Under the pieces are notes generated by a model. That model searched no databases, was not told the origin of the DNA, and saw nothing but the letters and a program-made list of their open reading frames with translations. A stretch of DNA of 64,000 nucleotides from Methylobacterium ajmalii (GTDB lineage: Bacteria; Pseudomonadota; Alphaproteobacteria; Rhizobiales; Beijerinckiaceae). The stretch spans positions 53,675 through 117,674 of the forward strand of contig NZ_JACWCT010000089.1 of the NCBI RefSeq assembly GCF_016613415.1, read 5' to 3'. The position numbers and the translations under genes are program-made. Below are positions 34,032-43,479 of this stretch, one piece after another (position 1 is the first letter of the stretch; each line of letters opens with the position of its first letter).

Positions 34032-36317
34032 ATGGCCGAGCGCGTCACGATCAAGCCCTACACTGGCCCTGCCGGCGGCTGGGGATCCGCCCGGTCGCTG
34101 ACCGAGATCCTGCTGCGCGAGTAGATCCCGCTCTCCGGCGCCGCGATGCTGATGCATCAGAACAAGGCCGACGGGTTCATGTGCGTGAGCTGCGCCTGGG
34201 CCAAGCCCGAGAAGCCGGCCGTGTTCGAGTATTGCGAGAACGGCGCCAAGGCCACCGCCTGGGAGGTCACCCGCAAGCGCGTCACCGCCGACTTCTTCGC
34301 CAGGCACACGGTCACGGAGCTCGAAAGCTGGCGCGACTACGACCTCGAGGAGGAGGGCCGCCTCACCGAGCCGATGCGCTGGGATGCCGCGAGCGACCGG
34401 TACCTCCCGGTTTCGTGGCAGACGGCCTTCGCCGAGATCGGCGCCGAGCTGAAGGCGCTCGATCCGACCTCGGCCGTGTTCTACGCGTCCGGGCGCGCCT
34501 CCCTCGAGGCCTCGTACATGTACGGGCTCCTGGCGCGCCTGCACGGCAGCAACAACCTGCCCGACAGCTCCAACATGTGCCACGAATCGACCTCCGTGGC
34601 GCTTCCCGAGAGCATCGGCTCGCCGGTCGGCACGGTCCTGCTGAAGGATTTCGAGCAGACCGACTGCATCTTGTTCTTCGGGCAGAACCCGGGCTCGAAC
34701 GCGCCGCGGATGCTGCATCCGCTGCAGGAGGCGAGCCGGCGCGGCGTGCCGATCATCACCTTCAATCCGTTCCGGGAACGGGGGCTCGAAAGCTTCACCA
34801 ACCCGCAGGCTCCCCTGGAGATGCTGACGCGCTCCGAGACGCGGATCTCGTCGCAATACCTGCAGGTCAAGGCCGGCGGCGACCTCGGCGCGCTCTACGG
34901 GCTCTGCAAGGCGCTCCTCGAGGCCGACGAGGCCGCGCGGCGGGACGGCGGCGCGCCGCTCGTCGACGCCGCCTTCATCGCCGAGCACACGCGGGGCTTC
35001 GAGGCTTTCGCGGCCTCGGTCCGCGGCACGAGCTGGGACGAGATCGAGCGCCGGTCCGGGCTCACCCGCAACGCCCTGGCGCAGGCCGCCCGCACCTACG
35101 GCCGCGCCCGGTCGGCGATGGGCGTCTACGGCATGGGCCTCACCCAGCACCGCATGGGCGTCGAGACTGTGCAGGTTCTCGTCAACCTGCTCCTCCTGCG
35201 CGGCAACATCGGACGGCCGGGCGCAGGCATCTGCCCGGTGCGCGGTCATTCGAACGTCCAGGGCCAGCGCACGGTCGGCATCACCGAGAAGCCGGAGCTG
35301 GTCCCCTCCGACAAGCTCAAGGCGCTCTATGGGTTCGAGCCGCCGCAGGAGAAGGGCCTCAACACGGTCGAGGCCTGCGAGGGCATCCTCGACGGCTCGG
35401 TGCGCGCCTTCGTGGCGCTCGGCGGCAACTTCATCCGGGCCGTGCCCGAGACCGTCCTGATGGAGGCGGCGTGGCGCAAGCTGCGGCTCACCGTTCAGGT
35501 CTCGACGAAGCTCAACCGCAACCACGTGATCCACGGGGAGATCGCCTACATCCTGCCCTGCCTCGGCCGCATCGAGATCGACGCGCAGCCCGGCGGGCGG
35601 CAGGCGGTGACGATGGAGGACTCGACCGCCTGCATCCACGGGTCGAAAGGCTATGCCGAGCCGGCGAGCCGGCATCTCCTCTCCGAACCGCGCATCGTCG
35701 CGGGCATCGCCAAGGCGACGCTCGCGCCCAATCCCCGCATCGACTGGGACCGCTGGGCCGGCGACTATGCCAGCGTGCGCGACGCCATCGAGGCGACGTA
35801 TCCGAGCGAGTTCAAGGACTTCAATGCCCGGATGTGGCAGCCCGGCGGCTTCCGCAGGCCGATCCCGGCCGCTGGCCGGGTCTGGCGGACGCCGAGCGGC
35901 AAGGCGCATTTCGTCACCCCGCGCGGCCTGTCCGCCGATCCCGACACCGAGCAGGCCGATCCCGAGGTGATGCGCCTGATCACCATGCGGTCGAACGACC
36001 AGTTCAACACCACGATCTACGGCTACGACGATCGCTTCCGGGGCGTGAAGGGTACCCGCATGGTGCTGTTCATGAACCGGCGCGACATCGAACGCCTGGG
36101 CCTTCGCGGCGCCCCGACCGTGGATCTCGTCGGCGCGGCCGATGACGGCGTCGAGCGCCGGGTCGCGGGTTTCCGGGTGGTCGCCTACGACGTTCCCGAG
36201 GGCTGCATCGGCGGCTACTACCCCGAATGCAATCCGCTCATCCCCCTGTGGCACCATGCGGAGCGCAGCAAGGTCCCGGCCGCGAAGTCCGTCCCGGTCC
36301 GGATCCGCGCCGGATAG
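34032..36317 (+). pseudogene. FdhF/YdeP-type molybdopterin oxidoreductase with an in-frame amber codon
   Basis: The frame starts MAERVTIKPYTGPAGGWGSA after a good GGAG site, reaches TAG at 34122-34124 (residue 31), and continues in the same frame for 731 more codons. The rest is a complete Mo-bisMGD enzyme: FMCVSCAWAKPE and EYCENGAKATAWE near the start, the NMCHESTSVALP active-site Cys, and the GNIGRPGAGICPVRGHSNVQ cofactor motif. It resembles Methylobacterium Fdh4A, a formate dehydrogenase, and YdeP. Either the gene is broken, the amber is read through, or translation restarts at the ATG at 34146. A miniature element lies 13 bp downstream. Confidence 0.82.
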
Positions 36318-36330
36318 CGATCCGGGCTAA

Positions 36331-36409
36331 GTGTCTCTCACAACACTCCCGATCACCGCCTCGGCTTGCTGTGGCAGCGACATTGCGGCGGGGGTTTTGT
36401 GTGGTGCAC
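36331..36409. mobile_element. 79-bp miniature inverted-repeat element, copy 2
   Basis: The length equals the copy at 22119, with about five differences. The right terminal repeat is more degraded. It is inserted 13 bp after the FdhF-type stop codon. No clear target duplication remains (TAA at the left, CAA at the right). Confidence 0.75.
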
Positions 36410-36719
36410 CAAGAGCCGGAAACCCGGAGCCCATCCCGGCCGCCCCGCACGAGCGAGCCGATGCCCCGGCGGGGCCGCAGCGGACGGGGTGCCGATCAAA
36501 AGACTCCAGAGCAGCGTCCGATCGCACCATGATCGGGCGATGCCCTGGCGTAGCTGCTACGCCGCAGCTTCGCGATAATAAATTTCATGACATTCAAATG
36601 ATGATTTTGCATCGCCCCTCTATGGGCGCGAAATATTTCAATGTCACGTGGCTGAACCATCCTGATATTCGGCAAGTTGTCGTTGATACGACTCGAAAAA
36701 TCGTCAGCGGAGCATGCAC
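36410..36719. other. Intergenic region with an AT-rich promoter-like block
   Basis: There is no gene. The first half is GC-rich; the stretch about 36570-36715 is markedly AT-rich (GATAATAAATTTCATGACAT and similar) and leads into the small membrane protein gene at 36720, so it probably holds its promoter. Confidence 0.45.
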
Positions 36720-37004
36720 ATGACGGAAGAAAAATCGGGCCAGGACAGCCGCCAGGGCAAGCCTGGCAAGCCCGTGCTCTATGTCCTGATCGCCAGCTTC
36801 GGCTTGGCGTTGGTCTCGTTCGTCGCTCTGCTGACCTGGCAAGGCGCGAATGCGCCGACAGACGTGAGCCAGACCGCATCGCGACAGCAGGGCACGGGTT
36901 CGGCGAGCGGGCCGTCGAATGCAGCGACGTCGGCGAATTCCAGTGGCGTGCCCGCCGGCAACCCGGCCTACCCGCAACCCGCGTCGCGCAGCAGCAATCC
37001 GTGA
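36720..37004 (+). CDS. Small single-span membrane protein
   Basis: 94 residues: a hydrophilic N-terminus (MTEEKSGQDSRQGKPGK), one membrane span (VLYVLIASFGLALVSFVALL) and a Ser/Ala/Asn-rich tail that should lie in the periplasm. GGAG eight bases before the ATG at 36720 favours it over the ATG six bases upstream. No family recognised. It is one of several small orphan genes in this island-like stretch. Confidence 0.6.
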   Translation: MTEEKSGQDSRQGKPGKPVLYVLIASFGLALVSFVALLTWQGANAPTDVSQTASRQQGTGSASGPSNAATSANSSGVPAGNPAYPQPASRSSNP

Positions 37005-37166
37005 CAGCCGTCGCGACCGGGAGGAAGCCCGCGCCGCCCTCGAACGCGGCTCGACCGACAGGCGGTATCGAGTCTTCGTTCGAGCGGGAGAGATCGACGA
37101 CGGGTGGCGAACACTCTCGAGGCGGTCTTCAACGCTTCAAGCGGCCGAGCAGGCAAAGGTACGATC

Positions 37167-37619
37167 ATGTCTCATAGCATCAGTGCACTGTACGAGAGCC
37201 ACAGCAATGCGAGTTCCGCGCGCCGGACCCTGATCGCAGCCGGCCTGGCGCGGGACGGGATCCGGCTCATCGTCGGCGCCCCCTCCTCTCCGGACGATCG
37301 GGACGAACCCGAAGAGCTGATTCCCGGCGCGGACGCCTTGTGCCGGTTGTTCCAGGAGATGGGGCTGCACCAGGAAGAATGGGCCGTGTATCGCAGAGCA
37401 ATGGCGTGCGGCGGAGCGATGCTGAGCTTCCCCATGCCGGAAACTGGAGGGGAGCGCCTGATCGACATTCTGAAGGATCACGGCTCCCTCGACGTGGAGG
37501 GGCGTATCGCCGCTTGGCGCGCGGAAGGCTGGGGGGGCACGTCACCCGTCTCGACCGAGGGGTGGGGCGGCTATTCCGCGACATCGACCGGTGGCCGGCA
37601 TGTCACTGTCGGCCGATAG
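37167..37619 (+). CDS. Hypothetical protein with general-stress (YflT-like) N-terminal pattern
   Basis: 150 residues. The first 40 (SISALYESHSNASSARRTLI, then AAGLARDGI) look like the ferredoxin-like domain of heat-induced/general stress proteins that begins A.Y.S...A..A...L...G. The middle resembles the same family more weakly, and the tail carries two GWGG repeats. AAAGG before the ATG at 37167 supports the start. Function unknown. Confidence 0.6.
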   Translation: MSHSISALYESHSNASSARRTLIAAGLARDGIRLIVGAPSSPDDRDEPEELIPGADALCRLFQEMGLHQEEWAVYRRAMACGGAMLSFPMPETGGERLIDILKDHGSLDVEGRIAAWRAEGWGGTSPVSTEGWGGYSATSTGGRHVTVGR

Positions 37620-37824
37620 CGGCCGCGACAATGGCGGCACTCCCAGGGATCGTATCCGGCGCCGCGAGCGGGGGCATCCCCACTGGTGATCCGGCGCCCG
37701 CGCGGCAGCCTCGCCGGTATATGCGCTGTACCCACCGGCCGTCCCCTCGCGGCGCTCCGGTCCGGGCCGGTGATCGGCACCGCGAGGGGAGCCGCCGACC
37801 GTGCCTCGACCCTCGGCCTCGGCG

Positions 37825-38160
37825 TCAATCTCGCGGAAGGGGGCGAGCCTCGTCGAGGTCCGGCAGGTCCCGATCGGTTTCCGACCGCGCCGTGTAGTGC
37901 GGATCGAGCTGAGTCGTGAGCAGATCGCGGCCCTCGCCGGTGTCCTTGCTGATGGCGAGCAGGGAGTTGTAGGACCGATCGTTGTCCCGCAGGGACGCGT
38001 TCAGGACCTCGTGGGGCGCCAGGTGCCGGCAAGCCAGGCGCTGAAGCATCGCAATGATGTCGACCTCCGTCGCGAGCTCGAAGCCGATCGTGCTCCTGAA
38101 AAAGATCTCGACGCCGCTCCGGCCTTCGATCACCCAGACGCGTCTCGGCTCATCCGACAT
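37825..38160 (-). CDS. Hypothetical protein
   Basis: 111 residues from the ATG at 38160 with GGAG about nine bases upstream. It reads RRVWVIEGRSGVEIFFRSTI, then a helix-rich centre (DIIAMLQRLACRHLAPHEVL) and a charged Asp/Arg tail. The composition is that of a soluble globular protein. I do not recognise a family. It is divergent from the Crp/Fnr gene at 38431. Confidence 0.55.
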   Translation of the reverse strand: MSDEPRRVWVIEGRSGVEIFFRSTIGFELATEVDIIAMLQRLACRHLAPHEVLNASLRDNDRSYNSLLAISKDTGEGRDLLTTQLDPHYTARSETDRDLPDLDEARPLPRD

Positions 38161-38430
38161 TCGGTGCTTCTCCTTCGATGCCAACGGATGCACTCCTTGC
38201 GCGCGCGAGACCGAGGGGGGCGGGTGTAGGTGACGTCCGGTCTGTGCAACAGACCTCGCTTGAACGATCTCACGCAGGGATCGTCTTTCGCGCTCGGAGA
38301 GGCGGCCTTAGGCTGCAACCCTGACCAGATATTATCCAGATAAAATCGAAGAAAACGGTGGTATGTTGTATTTGGTGATTAATTTGTGTTGTATTCCAAG
38401 CTCGTCATCGGTTGTTTCTTACAGGTGCTG

Positions 38431-39222
38431 ATGGCTGGGAGAGGCGCGCGCTTCCACCTGCAAAGCGAAGGGAGGGCTGCCTTGGTCCCCACATCGAGCC
38501 ACCCGGCAGACATGCTCGTTTGCAAGCTGGGCAGCATCGCGCAGCTTTCCGACGAGGAGCGCCGCGCCGTCACGCACCTGCCCATGACGGTCAGGGTGTT
38601 GCCTGGCGGGCACGATATCGTGCGCGAGCACGACCGTCCCATGCAGTGCTGCCTGATCCTGGATGGCTGGGCGAGCCGCTACCAGTTGTTAGCCGAGGGC
38701 AGGCGCCAGATCTTCTCGTTCCATATTCCGGGCGACATTCCCGACCTGCAGTGCTTGCACCTGCGTGTCATGGACCACAGCCTGTGCGCCTTGACGCCCG
38801 TCATGCTGGCGTTCATCCCCCACGAGGCGATTCGCGACCTGACGACCGGGTATCCCGGCATCGCGGCGACGCTCTGGCGTGATACCTTGGTCGACGGTGC
38901 CGTCTTCCGGGAGTGGATGGTCGGAATGGGCCGTCGGTCGGCATGCCAGGCGGTCGCGCACCTGTTTTGCGAGATGTATGTCAAGCTCGAGGCCGTCGGG
39001 TTGGCCGAGAATCACCGCTACAAGCTGCCCATCACGCAAGTCGACATCGCCGACGCGCTCGGTCTGTCGAACGTGCACATCAATCGTGTTTTACGCCAGT
39101 TGCGCGAGGAAAATTTGGTCGTGCTTCGGAATGGCTGGCTCAATATCTTGAACTGGCCGGAACTCGCCAAGATCAGCGAGTTTGATCCCTTGTACCTCCA
39201 CGTGGACCGACTGGCAGCATGA
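38431..39222 (+). CDS. Crp/Fnr-family transcriptional regulator
   Basis: Up to 263 residues: a cNMP-binding-type roll (LPMTVRVLPGGHDIVREHDRP, SRYQLLAEGRRQIFSFHIPGDIPDLQ-type pattern) and a C-terminal winged helix with ITQVDIADALGLSNVHINRV as recognition helix. It belongs to the rhizobial Crp group that starts LVxKL.SI..LSDEE. The start is uncertain: ATG 38431, TTG 38482 (which has the strongest GGGAGGG site) or ATG 38512. AT-rich DNA upstream (38320-38400) probably carries the promoter. Confidence 0.85.
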   Translation: MAGRGARFHLQSEGRAALVPTSSHPADMLVCKLGSIAQLSDEERRAVTHLPMTVRVLPGGHDIVREHDRPMQCCLILDGWASRYQLLAEGRRQIFSFHIPGDIPDLQCLHLRVMDHSLCALTPVMLAFIPHEAIRDLTTGYPGIAATLWRDTLVDGAVFREWMVGMGRRSACQAVAHLFCEMYVKLEAVGLAENHRYKLPITQVDIADALGLSNVHINRVLRQLREENLVVLRNGWLNILNWPELAKISEFDPLYLHVDRLAA

Positions 39223-39237
39223 GCCTCCGATTTTAGC

Positions 39238-39462
39238 ATGTCCCGATCGCAACGGGCAGCCGCGACACGGAGAGCCGGCTCGTCCTTCGCCGACGGCTTC
39301 CTGGTCGCTGTGCTGGTCCGCCTCTCCGAGGATCACGGGGTGGATGAGGGAAGGTGGTTTCTCGAGGCGGGCTTCGGCCGGGTCGATGACCAGGGCCAGC
39401 CCACCTTCGCCGACCTTGATGAAGCGCAGGCGTGGATCCAGCATCGCCTCGACGGGCAATGA
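39238..39462 (+). CDS. Small hypothetical protein
   Basis: 74 residues starting 15 bp after the Crp/Fnr gene: MSRSQRAAATRRAGSSFADG, then a globular-looking FLVAVLVRLSEDHGVDEG and DLDEAQAWIQHRLD end. Close spacing to the regulator suggests co-transcription. No family recognised. Confidence 0.5.
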   Translation: MSRSQRAAATRRAGSSFADGFLVAVLVRLSEDHGVDEGRWFLEAGFGRVDDQGQPTFADLDEAQAWIQHRLDGQ

Positions 39463-39655
39463 GCCGGTCGCCGGCCCTCGCGCTTCGGGCGACACGACGG
39501 ACAAAAGGCGTGCGCTATCCGTGAGAAATGCTAGGCCGCGCACGGGTTTCGCTGTCCTCGAGCGACATGGCTCTGCCTCGCGCGGAGACTCGGCCCGATG
39601 TCGCGCGAGCCTCGGCCCCGAGGCATGGCAGAACGGAAACACGGGAAGAGCGCGC

Positions 39656-40039
39656 ATGCCGATCCGCCGGGAGCACCAGATCACCCGCCAGATGCTTCGA
39701 GATGAGCCCGACACGCTCTGGGTGTTCGGCGATACGCTGATCGGAAAGAGCCTGGGCGGCCAGGCGGCGGAGATGCGTGGCGAACCGAACGCGGTCGGCA
39801 TCGCGACCAAGCCGTTGCCGGCCATGGACCCGGCCGCCTACTTCACGGACGCTGATATCGAGACGTTCCGCAGGGCTGCTGAACCCCCGTGTCGCCGACT
39901 CGCCGATCACCTCCGGTCCGGCGGCATCGTCGTCTGGCCGGCGGCAGGAATCGGGACGGGTCTGGCAGATCTGGAGCGACGCTCGCCGCGGATCTGGGCG
40001 AGCCTGGAGGGGACTCGTGAGAGCCTTGAGAGGCTGTGA
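39656..40039 (+). CDS. Phage-type hypothetical protein (DUF7831-like)
   Basis: 127 residues. The central pattern DTLWVFGDTLIGKSLGGQAA and MRGEPNAVGIATK is typical of a small domain found in phage and mobile-element proteins (FGDN...G.GGQA..MRGEPN..GI.TK). GGGAAGAG precedes the ATG. Function unknown. Its presence supports the mobile origin of this stretch. Confidence 0.62.
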   Translation: MPIRREHQITRQMLRDEPDTLWVFGDTLIGKSLGGQAAEMRGEPNAVGIATKPLPAMDPAAYFTDADIETFRRAAEPPCRRLADHLRSGGIVVWPAAGIGTGLADLERRSPRIWASLEGTRESLERL

Positions 40040-40174
40040 ACTGCCCGTTTGCCTACGGAGAGGGAGCCAGCGCTCCCAGCGTCACGGCCGTTTCGGTGGC
40101 AGGGTCCATCTCCTCGACGTCGATTGCCCAGCCGAACTTTGCCGGATCGGCCCTCCTCCGCCGGATCATGAGAA

Positions 40175-40194
40175 GGCCGCCCCATCGGGCGGCC
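40175..40194 (-). terminator. Intrinsic-type hairpin (minus strand)
   Basis: GGCCGCCC pairs with GGGCGGCC around a CATC loop. On the minus strand it is followed by TTCTC. It sits about 15 bp beyond the stop of a tiny membrane frame at 40209, supporting transcription of that strand. Confidence 0.6.
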
Positions 40195-40208
40195 CCTCCC
40201 TGCCCTCG

Positions 40209-40307
40209 TTACAGGCCCAACAGGGCACCGGTGGTACCGGCGACCGTCATGGCGAGTCCTCCGACCAGTACCCCGATCATCGCGTAGGAGAAGGCCCGCA
40301 AGAGCAT
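40209..40307 (-). CDS. Tiny hydrophobic protein
   Basis: 32 codons from the ATG at 40307, reading MLLRAFSYAMIGVLVGGLAM and then TVAGTTGALLGL, a single membrane span with a short basic start. The frame extends upstream to a TTG without a clear ribosome site. A hairpin terminator follows. It may be a small membrane protein or the remnant of a larger one. Confidence 0.35.
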   Translation of the reverse strand: MLLRAFSYAMIGVLVGGLAMTVAGTTGALLGL

Positions 40308-40330
40308 GGCCTGGATTCCGTCCGGCCCGA

Positions 40331-40597
40331 TCAACAGCGATACCCGCCCGCGGTCTGACCATACTGCTTGACCGGGAAGTTCTGCTGGTTGGCGTTGCCC
40401 TCCGAAGCCGAGCTCATCGGGCAGGCGCCGTAGAAGGGCACGCTGGTATCGGCACGGCCGCCGATCGAACCTGTCGTCTCGACGTCGTCGCTCCAGAACG
40501 GGTCCGAGGGGGAGCTCGACTCGAACGCCATGGCGGATGAGAGCGAGGCGATGCCAAGGACGAGCGCCACGGCGAATGAAGCGATAGTGTTTTTCAT
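40331..40597 (-). CDS. Small secreted protein
   Basis: 88 residues: a signal peptide (MKNTIASFAVALVLGIASLS ending SAMA) and a mature acidic/aromatic part with two Cys (FYGACPMSS and the final C). AAGGA stands upstream of the ATG. This short secreted pattern with DPFWSDDVETTGSI is common in Methylobacterium, but no function is known. Confidence 0.62.
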   Translation of the reverse strand: MKNTIASFAVALVLGIASLSSAMAFESSSPSDPFWSDDVETTGSIGGRADTSVPFYGACPMSSASEGNANQQNFPVKQYGQTAGGYRC

Positions 40598-40989
40598 GTC
40601 TTGTGATGTTCCTTGGTCCAAATCACGGACGATCCGGTGAACTGTCGTCCACGTCGATAAGATTCTCATGCAGAAAATTCCCATGTAGCGATGTGTCTAT
40701 GCGCACTCACAATATCGGAACAAAGCCAGATGGGGCGGATATCGAACTGAAATGGCGAGTAATTTTCGCTGAAATCGCGACTTTGGCAAAAATATGCGAG
40801 ATCAAATCAAAGACATCCTCATGGCGACTGCCAGGATGCCGACGCGCTGAGCCGTCTCGACCCCGGTGAGCCGAGGCTTGATTGACGGCCTGGCCGGCGA
40901 CCGCGCGCATCGCGACGCCGAAGAGCGAAGGAGTGGGCGTTCTCCCAGGGCGAACTCCGCACCGCCCGGCGTGGTCTGCCGTGTCAGAA
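40598..40989. other. Intergenic, AT-rich in its first half
   Basis: There is no gene. 40600-40820 is AT-rich and probably carries the promoter of the secreted protein gene. The rest is GC-rich spacer leading to the phasin terminator. Confidence 0.4.
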
Positions 40990-41015
40990 GAAGGGCCGCC
41001 GTCAGGCGGCCCTTC
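40990..41015 (-). terminator. Terminator of the phasin gene
   Basis: An 11-bp perfect stem (GAAGGGCCGCC and its complement) with a GTCA loop, followed on the minus strand by TTCTG. It lies about 50 bp beyond the phasin stop. Confidence 0.7.
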
Positions 41016-41063
41016 GCTGGATCGGCAGGATCCCGGGGCGTCTCGCCCGGGCTCCGGCACCTC

Positions 41064-41663
41064 TCAGCGGACGACCGGAGCGGTCTGGTCCACGCCGGAG
41101 AACGCCTTGCCGGCCTCCTCGATCGCCCGGACCGAGCCCTCCGCGATGACCCGGCTGTCCTGCACCATGTGCTGCAACCCCTCGCGGACCAGCTCGCTCT
41201 GGATTGCCGTGAACTGCTGCACCGATGACGCGCGCGTCAGACGGGTCAAGCCGTCGATGTTACGCTGCCACTGCTTCTGGCCCAGTTCGAACCAGTTGCG
41301 GGACGCATCCTGCACCGCCTGGGTCAGGACCGTACCGCACCGCGTGACCGCCTCGATGTTCTGCTGGGACTGACGGGCAAGGCGCTCGCTGTCCTGCCCG
41401 GTGAAGCCGAGGACGCGCGTGAACCGATCGGCAGCCTCCCGGGCCTGCTGGGATGCGGTGTCGACGTTCTTCTGCACGATCTGCTTGGCATCGTCGGACG
41501 CTTTTGCGCCGAGATCGGCCATCTTGCTCATGCCGTCCCGAGCCGCCTCGGTGAATTGAGCGCCCTGCTCGCTGGTCTTGTTCATGCTTGCCTTGACGGC
41601 GTCGGTGAGCTTGTCGGTCTGCTCGGCGTGCTTGTTCGACGTGGCGCTCTGATTGATGCCCAT
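41064..41663 (-). CDS. phaP: Phasin-family protein
   Basis: 199 residues, almost entirely amphipathic helix with Gln/Ala/Asp-rich heptads: SEQGAQFTEAARDGMSKMAD, NVDTASQQAREAADRF, FELGQKQWQRNIDGLTRL. This is the pattern of phasin-2 proteins that coat polyhydroxyalkanoate granules. The PHB depolymerase-type esterase at 24101 is a possible functional partner in the window. A strong terminator follows, and an AT-rich 280-bp leader precedes it. Confidence 0.82.
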   Translation of the reverse strand: MGINQSATSNKHAEQTDKLTDAVKASMNKTSEQGAQFTEAARDGMSKMADLGAKASDDAKQIVQKNVDTASQQAREAADRFTRVLGFTGQDSERLARQSQQNIEAVTRCGTVLTQAVQDASRNWFELGQKQWQRNIDGLTRLTRASSVQQFTAIQSELVREGLQHMVQDSRVIAEGSVRAIEEAGKAFSGVDQTAPVVR

Positions 41664-41943
41664 GGGAGTTTCCTCGTTGTTTCGTGGAGGTGCACCGGAA
41701 GAACCACCGCACCCGCCCGGCGCATCGGCCGGGGGCTGCGAACTTCGATGGTTTTTTGCTGCACTGCATCCATATCGGTGCGAATTGGTCAGCTTCAAGT
41801 GCGGCGCACAATAATTAAACCGCCGGTTTCGTCGGTAAACAGCATCAATATTCATGGTTTAGGTGTAAGTGCATGGTTGCGCTGCACAATCTCGTATCAG
41901 CCGCGACGATCCCGGAGCTGATGGTCCAGGTCCACCTCATTCG

Positions 41944-43251
41944 TCACGAAACCTTCGATCGATCGGCCTGCGCCGGCCTGGAAACGGCGGGATCGGCCGG
42001 GGAGGGGAGCCCGGCCGGGCGTCCCATCTTCCGGTCGAGGGCGAGCAGGACCGGGGTGACCATGATGCCGTGCATCAGGATGGAGATCAGAACGGTCAGG
42101 CCGGCCGTCGCCCAGAGCAGGTCCGTTTGCTCGAATGGGGCATGACCGATGGCGAAGGACAAGTAGTAGACCGTGCCCAGCCCGCGGATTCCGAAGAAGC
42201 TGACGACCGCCCGCTCCTCGCTGCGCCGGGCGCTGCCCAGCAGGCTGATCCAGCCGCTCAGCGGACGGACGACCAGGAGCGCCAGCAGGGCGAACGCGAC
42301 GGCCGGCCAGGTCAGGGCGTGCAGGAGCCCCCCGCCGACGAGGACGGCGCCGAACCCGACCAGCAGCACCATCATCAGGATGCGCTCGAGTTCCTCGGCA
42401 TAGTCGTGCATCGTGCGGTGGTAGTCGTGCCCCCGGTTGGAGGCACGCAGGGCGAGGGCGGCGGCGAACACGCCGACGAAGCCGTAGCCGTCGACTGCCT
42501 GGACGCCGCCATAGGCGATGCAGGTGACGCCGAGCGCCACGAAGCCGTCGCCGGTGCGGGACAGCTTCGAGACGTTCGGAAGATGGAAGGTGAGCCAGCC
42601 GAGCCCCCGGCCGATGACTGCGCCAAGCACGGAGCCGACGACGATCTTCCACACCACGTCGACTGCCAGCCAATGCGACCAGGACAGGCCGGCGAGGCCT
42701 CCGGTTCCCGCCATGGCGATGGCGAGGTTCACGAACGGAAAGGCGAGCCCGTCGTTGAGGCCCGCCTCGGAGGTCAGTGCGAAGCGCGGCTCGTCCTCGT
42801 GCTCCTCGGCCGGGTGACCCACCTGAACGTCGGAGGCGAGCACCGGATCGGTCGGGGCGAGCGACGAGGCGAGGAGCAGGGCCGCGGCGCCTCCGAGCCC
42901 GAGCAGGGCCGATCCCAGGAGAGCGAGCGCCAGGATGGTGAGCGGCATGCCGACCGCGAGCAGGCGCCATGTCACGGCCCAGCGCTTCCAGCCGATCATG
43001 CGGTCGATCTTCAGGCCGGCGCCCATCAGCGAGATGACCACCACGGCCTCGGTGGCGTGCTCGATGAGCTTGAGATGCAGGCTCGGATGGGGCGTCAGGT
43101 CGTAGAGCGTCGGAACGGCCGACAGGGCGGCACCGATGCCGACACAGCAGATGGGGAGCGAGAGAGGCAACCGGCGCAGCACCATCGGCAGCCACGCCGT
43201 CAGCAGCACCATGACGCCGAACCCGGCGACGACGACGATGTAGATATCCAT
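41944..43251 (-). CDS. Na+/H+ (cation/proton) antiporter, CPA1/NhaP type
   Basis: 435 residues with about 12 membrane spans. The ion-binding region SEAGLNDGLAFPFVNLAIAM contains the ND pair of CPA1 exchangers; SSLAPTDPVLASDVQVG is the preceding conserved TDP motif. FFGIRGLGTVYYLSFA carries the conserved Arg. It would expel Na+ or K+ in exchange for protons. Transposon remnants follow directly upstream, so it may have arrived with them. Confidence 0.9.
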   Translation of the reverse strand: MDIYIVVVAGFGVMVLLTAWLPMVLRRLPLSLPICCVGIGAALSAVPTLYDLTPHPSLHLKLIEHATEAVVVISLMGAGLKIDRMIGWKRWAVTWRLLAVGMPLTILALALLGSALLGLGGAAALLLASSLAPTDPVLASDVQVGHPAEEHEDEPRFALTSEAGLNDGLAFPFVNLAIAMAGTGGLAGLSWSHWLAVDVVWKIVVGSVLGAVIGRGLGWLTFHLPNVSKLSRTGDGFVALGVTCIAYGGVQAVDGYGFVGVFAAALALRASNRGHDYHRTMHDYAEELERILMMVLLVGFGAVLVGGGLLHALTWPAVAFALLALLVVRPLSGWISLLGSARRSEERAVVSFFGIRGLGTVYYLSFAIGHAPFEQTDLLWATAGLTVLISILMHGIMVTPVLLALDRKMGRPAGLPSPADPAVSRPAQADRSKVS

Positions 43252-43334
43252 TGGTAGCCGAACGGCGCCCTCTGTCGCCTCGTTCCTGGTCGTGTCGTCT
43301 CTGCGACTTTGAGAGCATCGGTGATCAGGTGGCT

Positions 43335-43479
43335 CTGGCGTCCCCGGAACACGAAGGCCTGGCCCGAGAAGGGATCGCGCGCCAGATTGTCCTGGACGAG
43401 GGCGGCCAGCCCGTCGAAGCCCTTGCGCATGTCGGTGTGCCCGGTGCCAGCCAGACGCCCGAGCCGGACGGGACGGGGG
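43335..43479 (-). pseudogene. IS66-family TnpB fragment, frameshifted and truncated
   Basis: From 43430 the frame reads MRKGFDGLAALVQDNLARDP and FSGQAFVFRGR, the hallmark of IS66 TnpB (Orf2). The preceding part (TPVPSGSGVWLAPG) is in another frame, so one base has been lost near 43445. Homology ends near 43337, where the antiporter leader begins. Confidence 0.75.
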
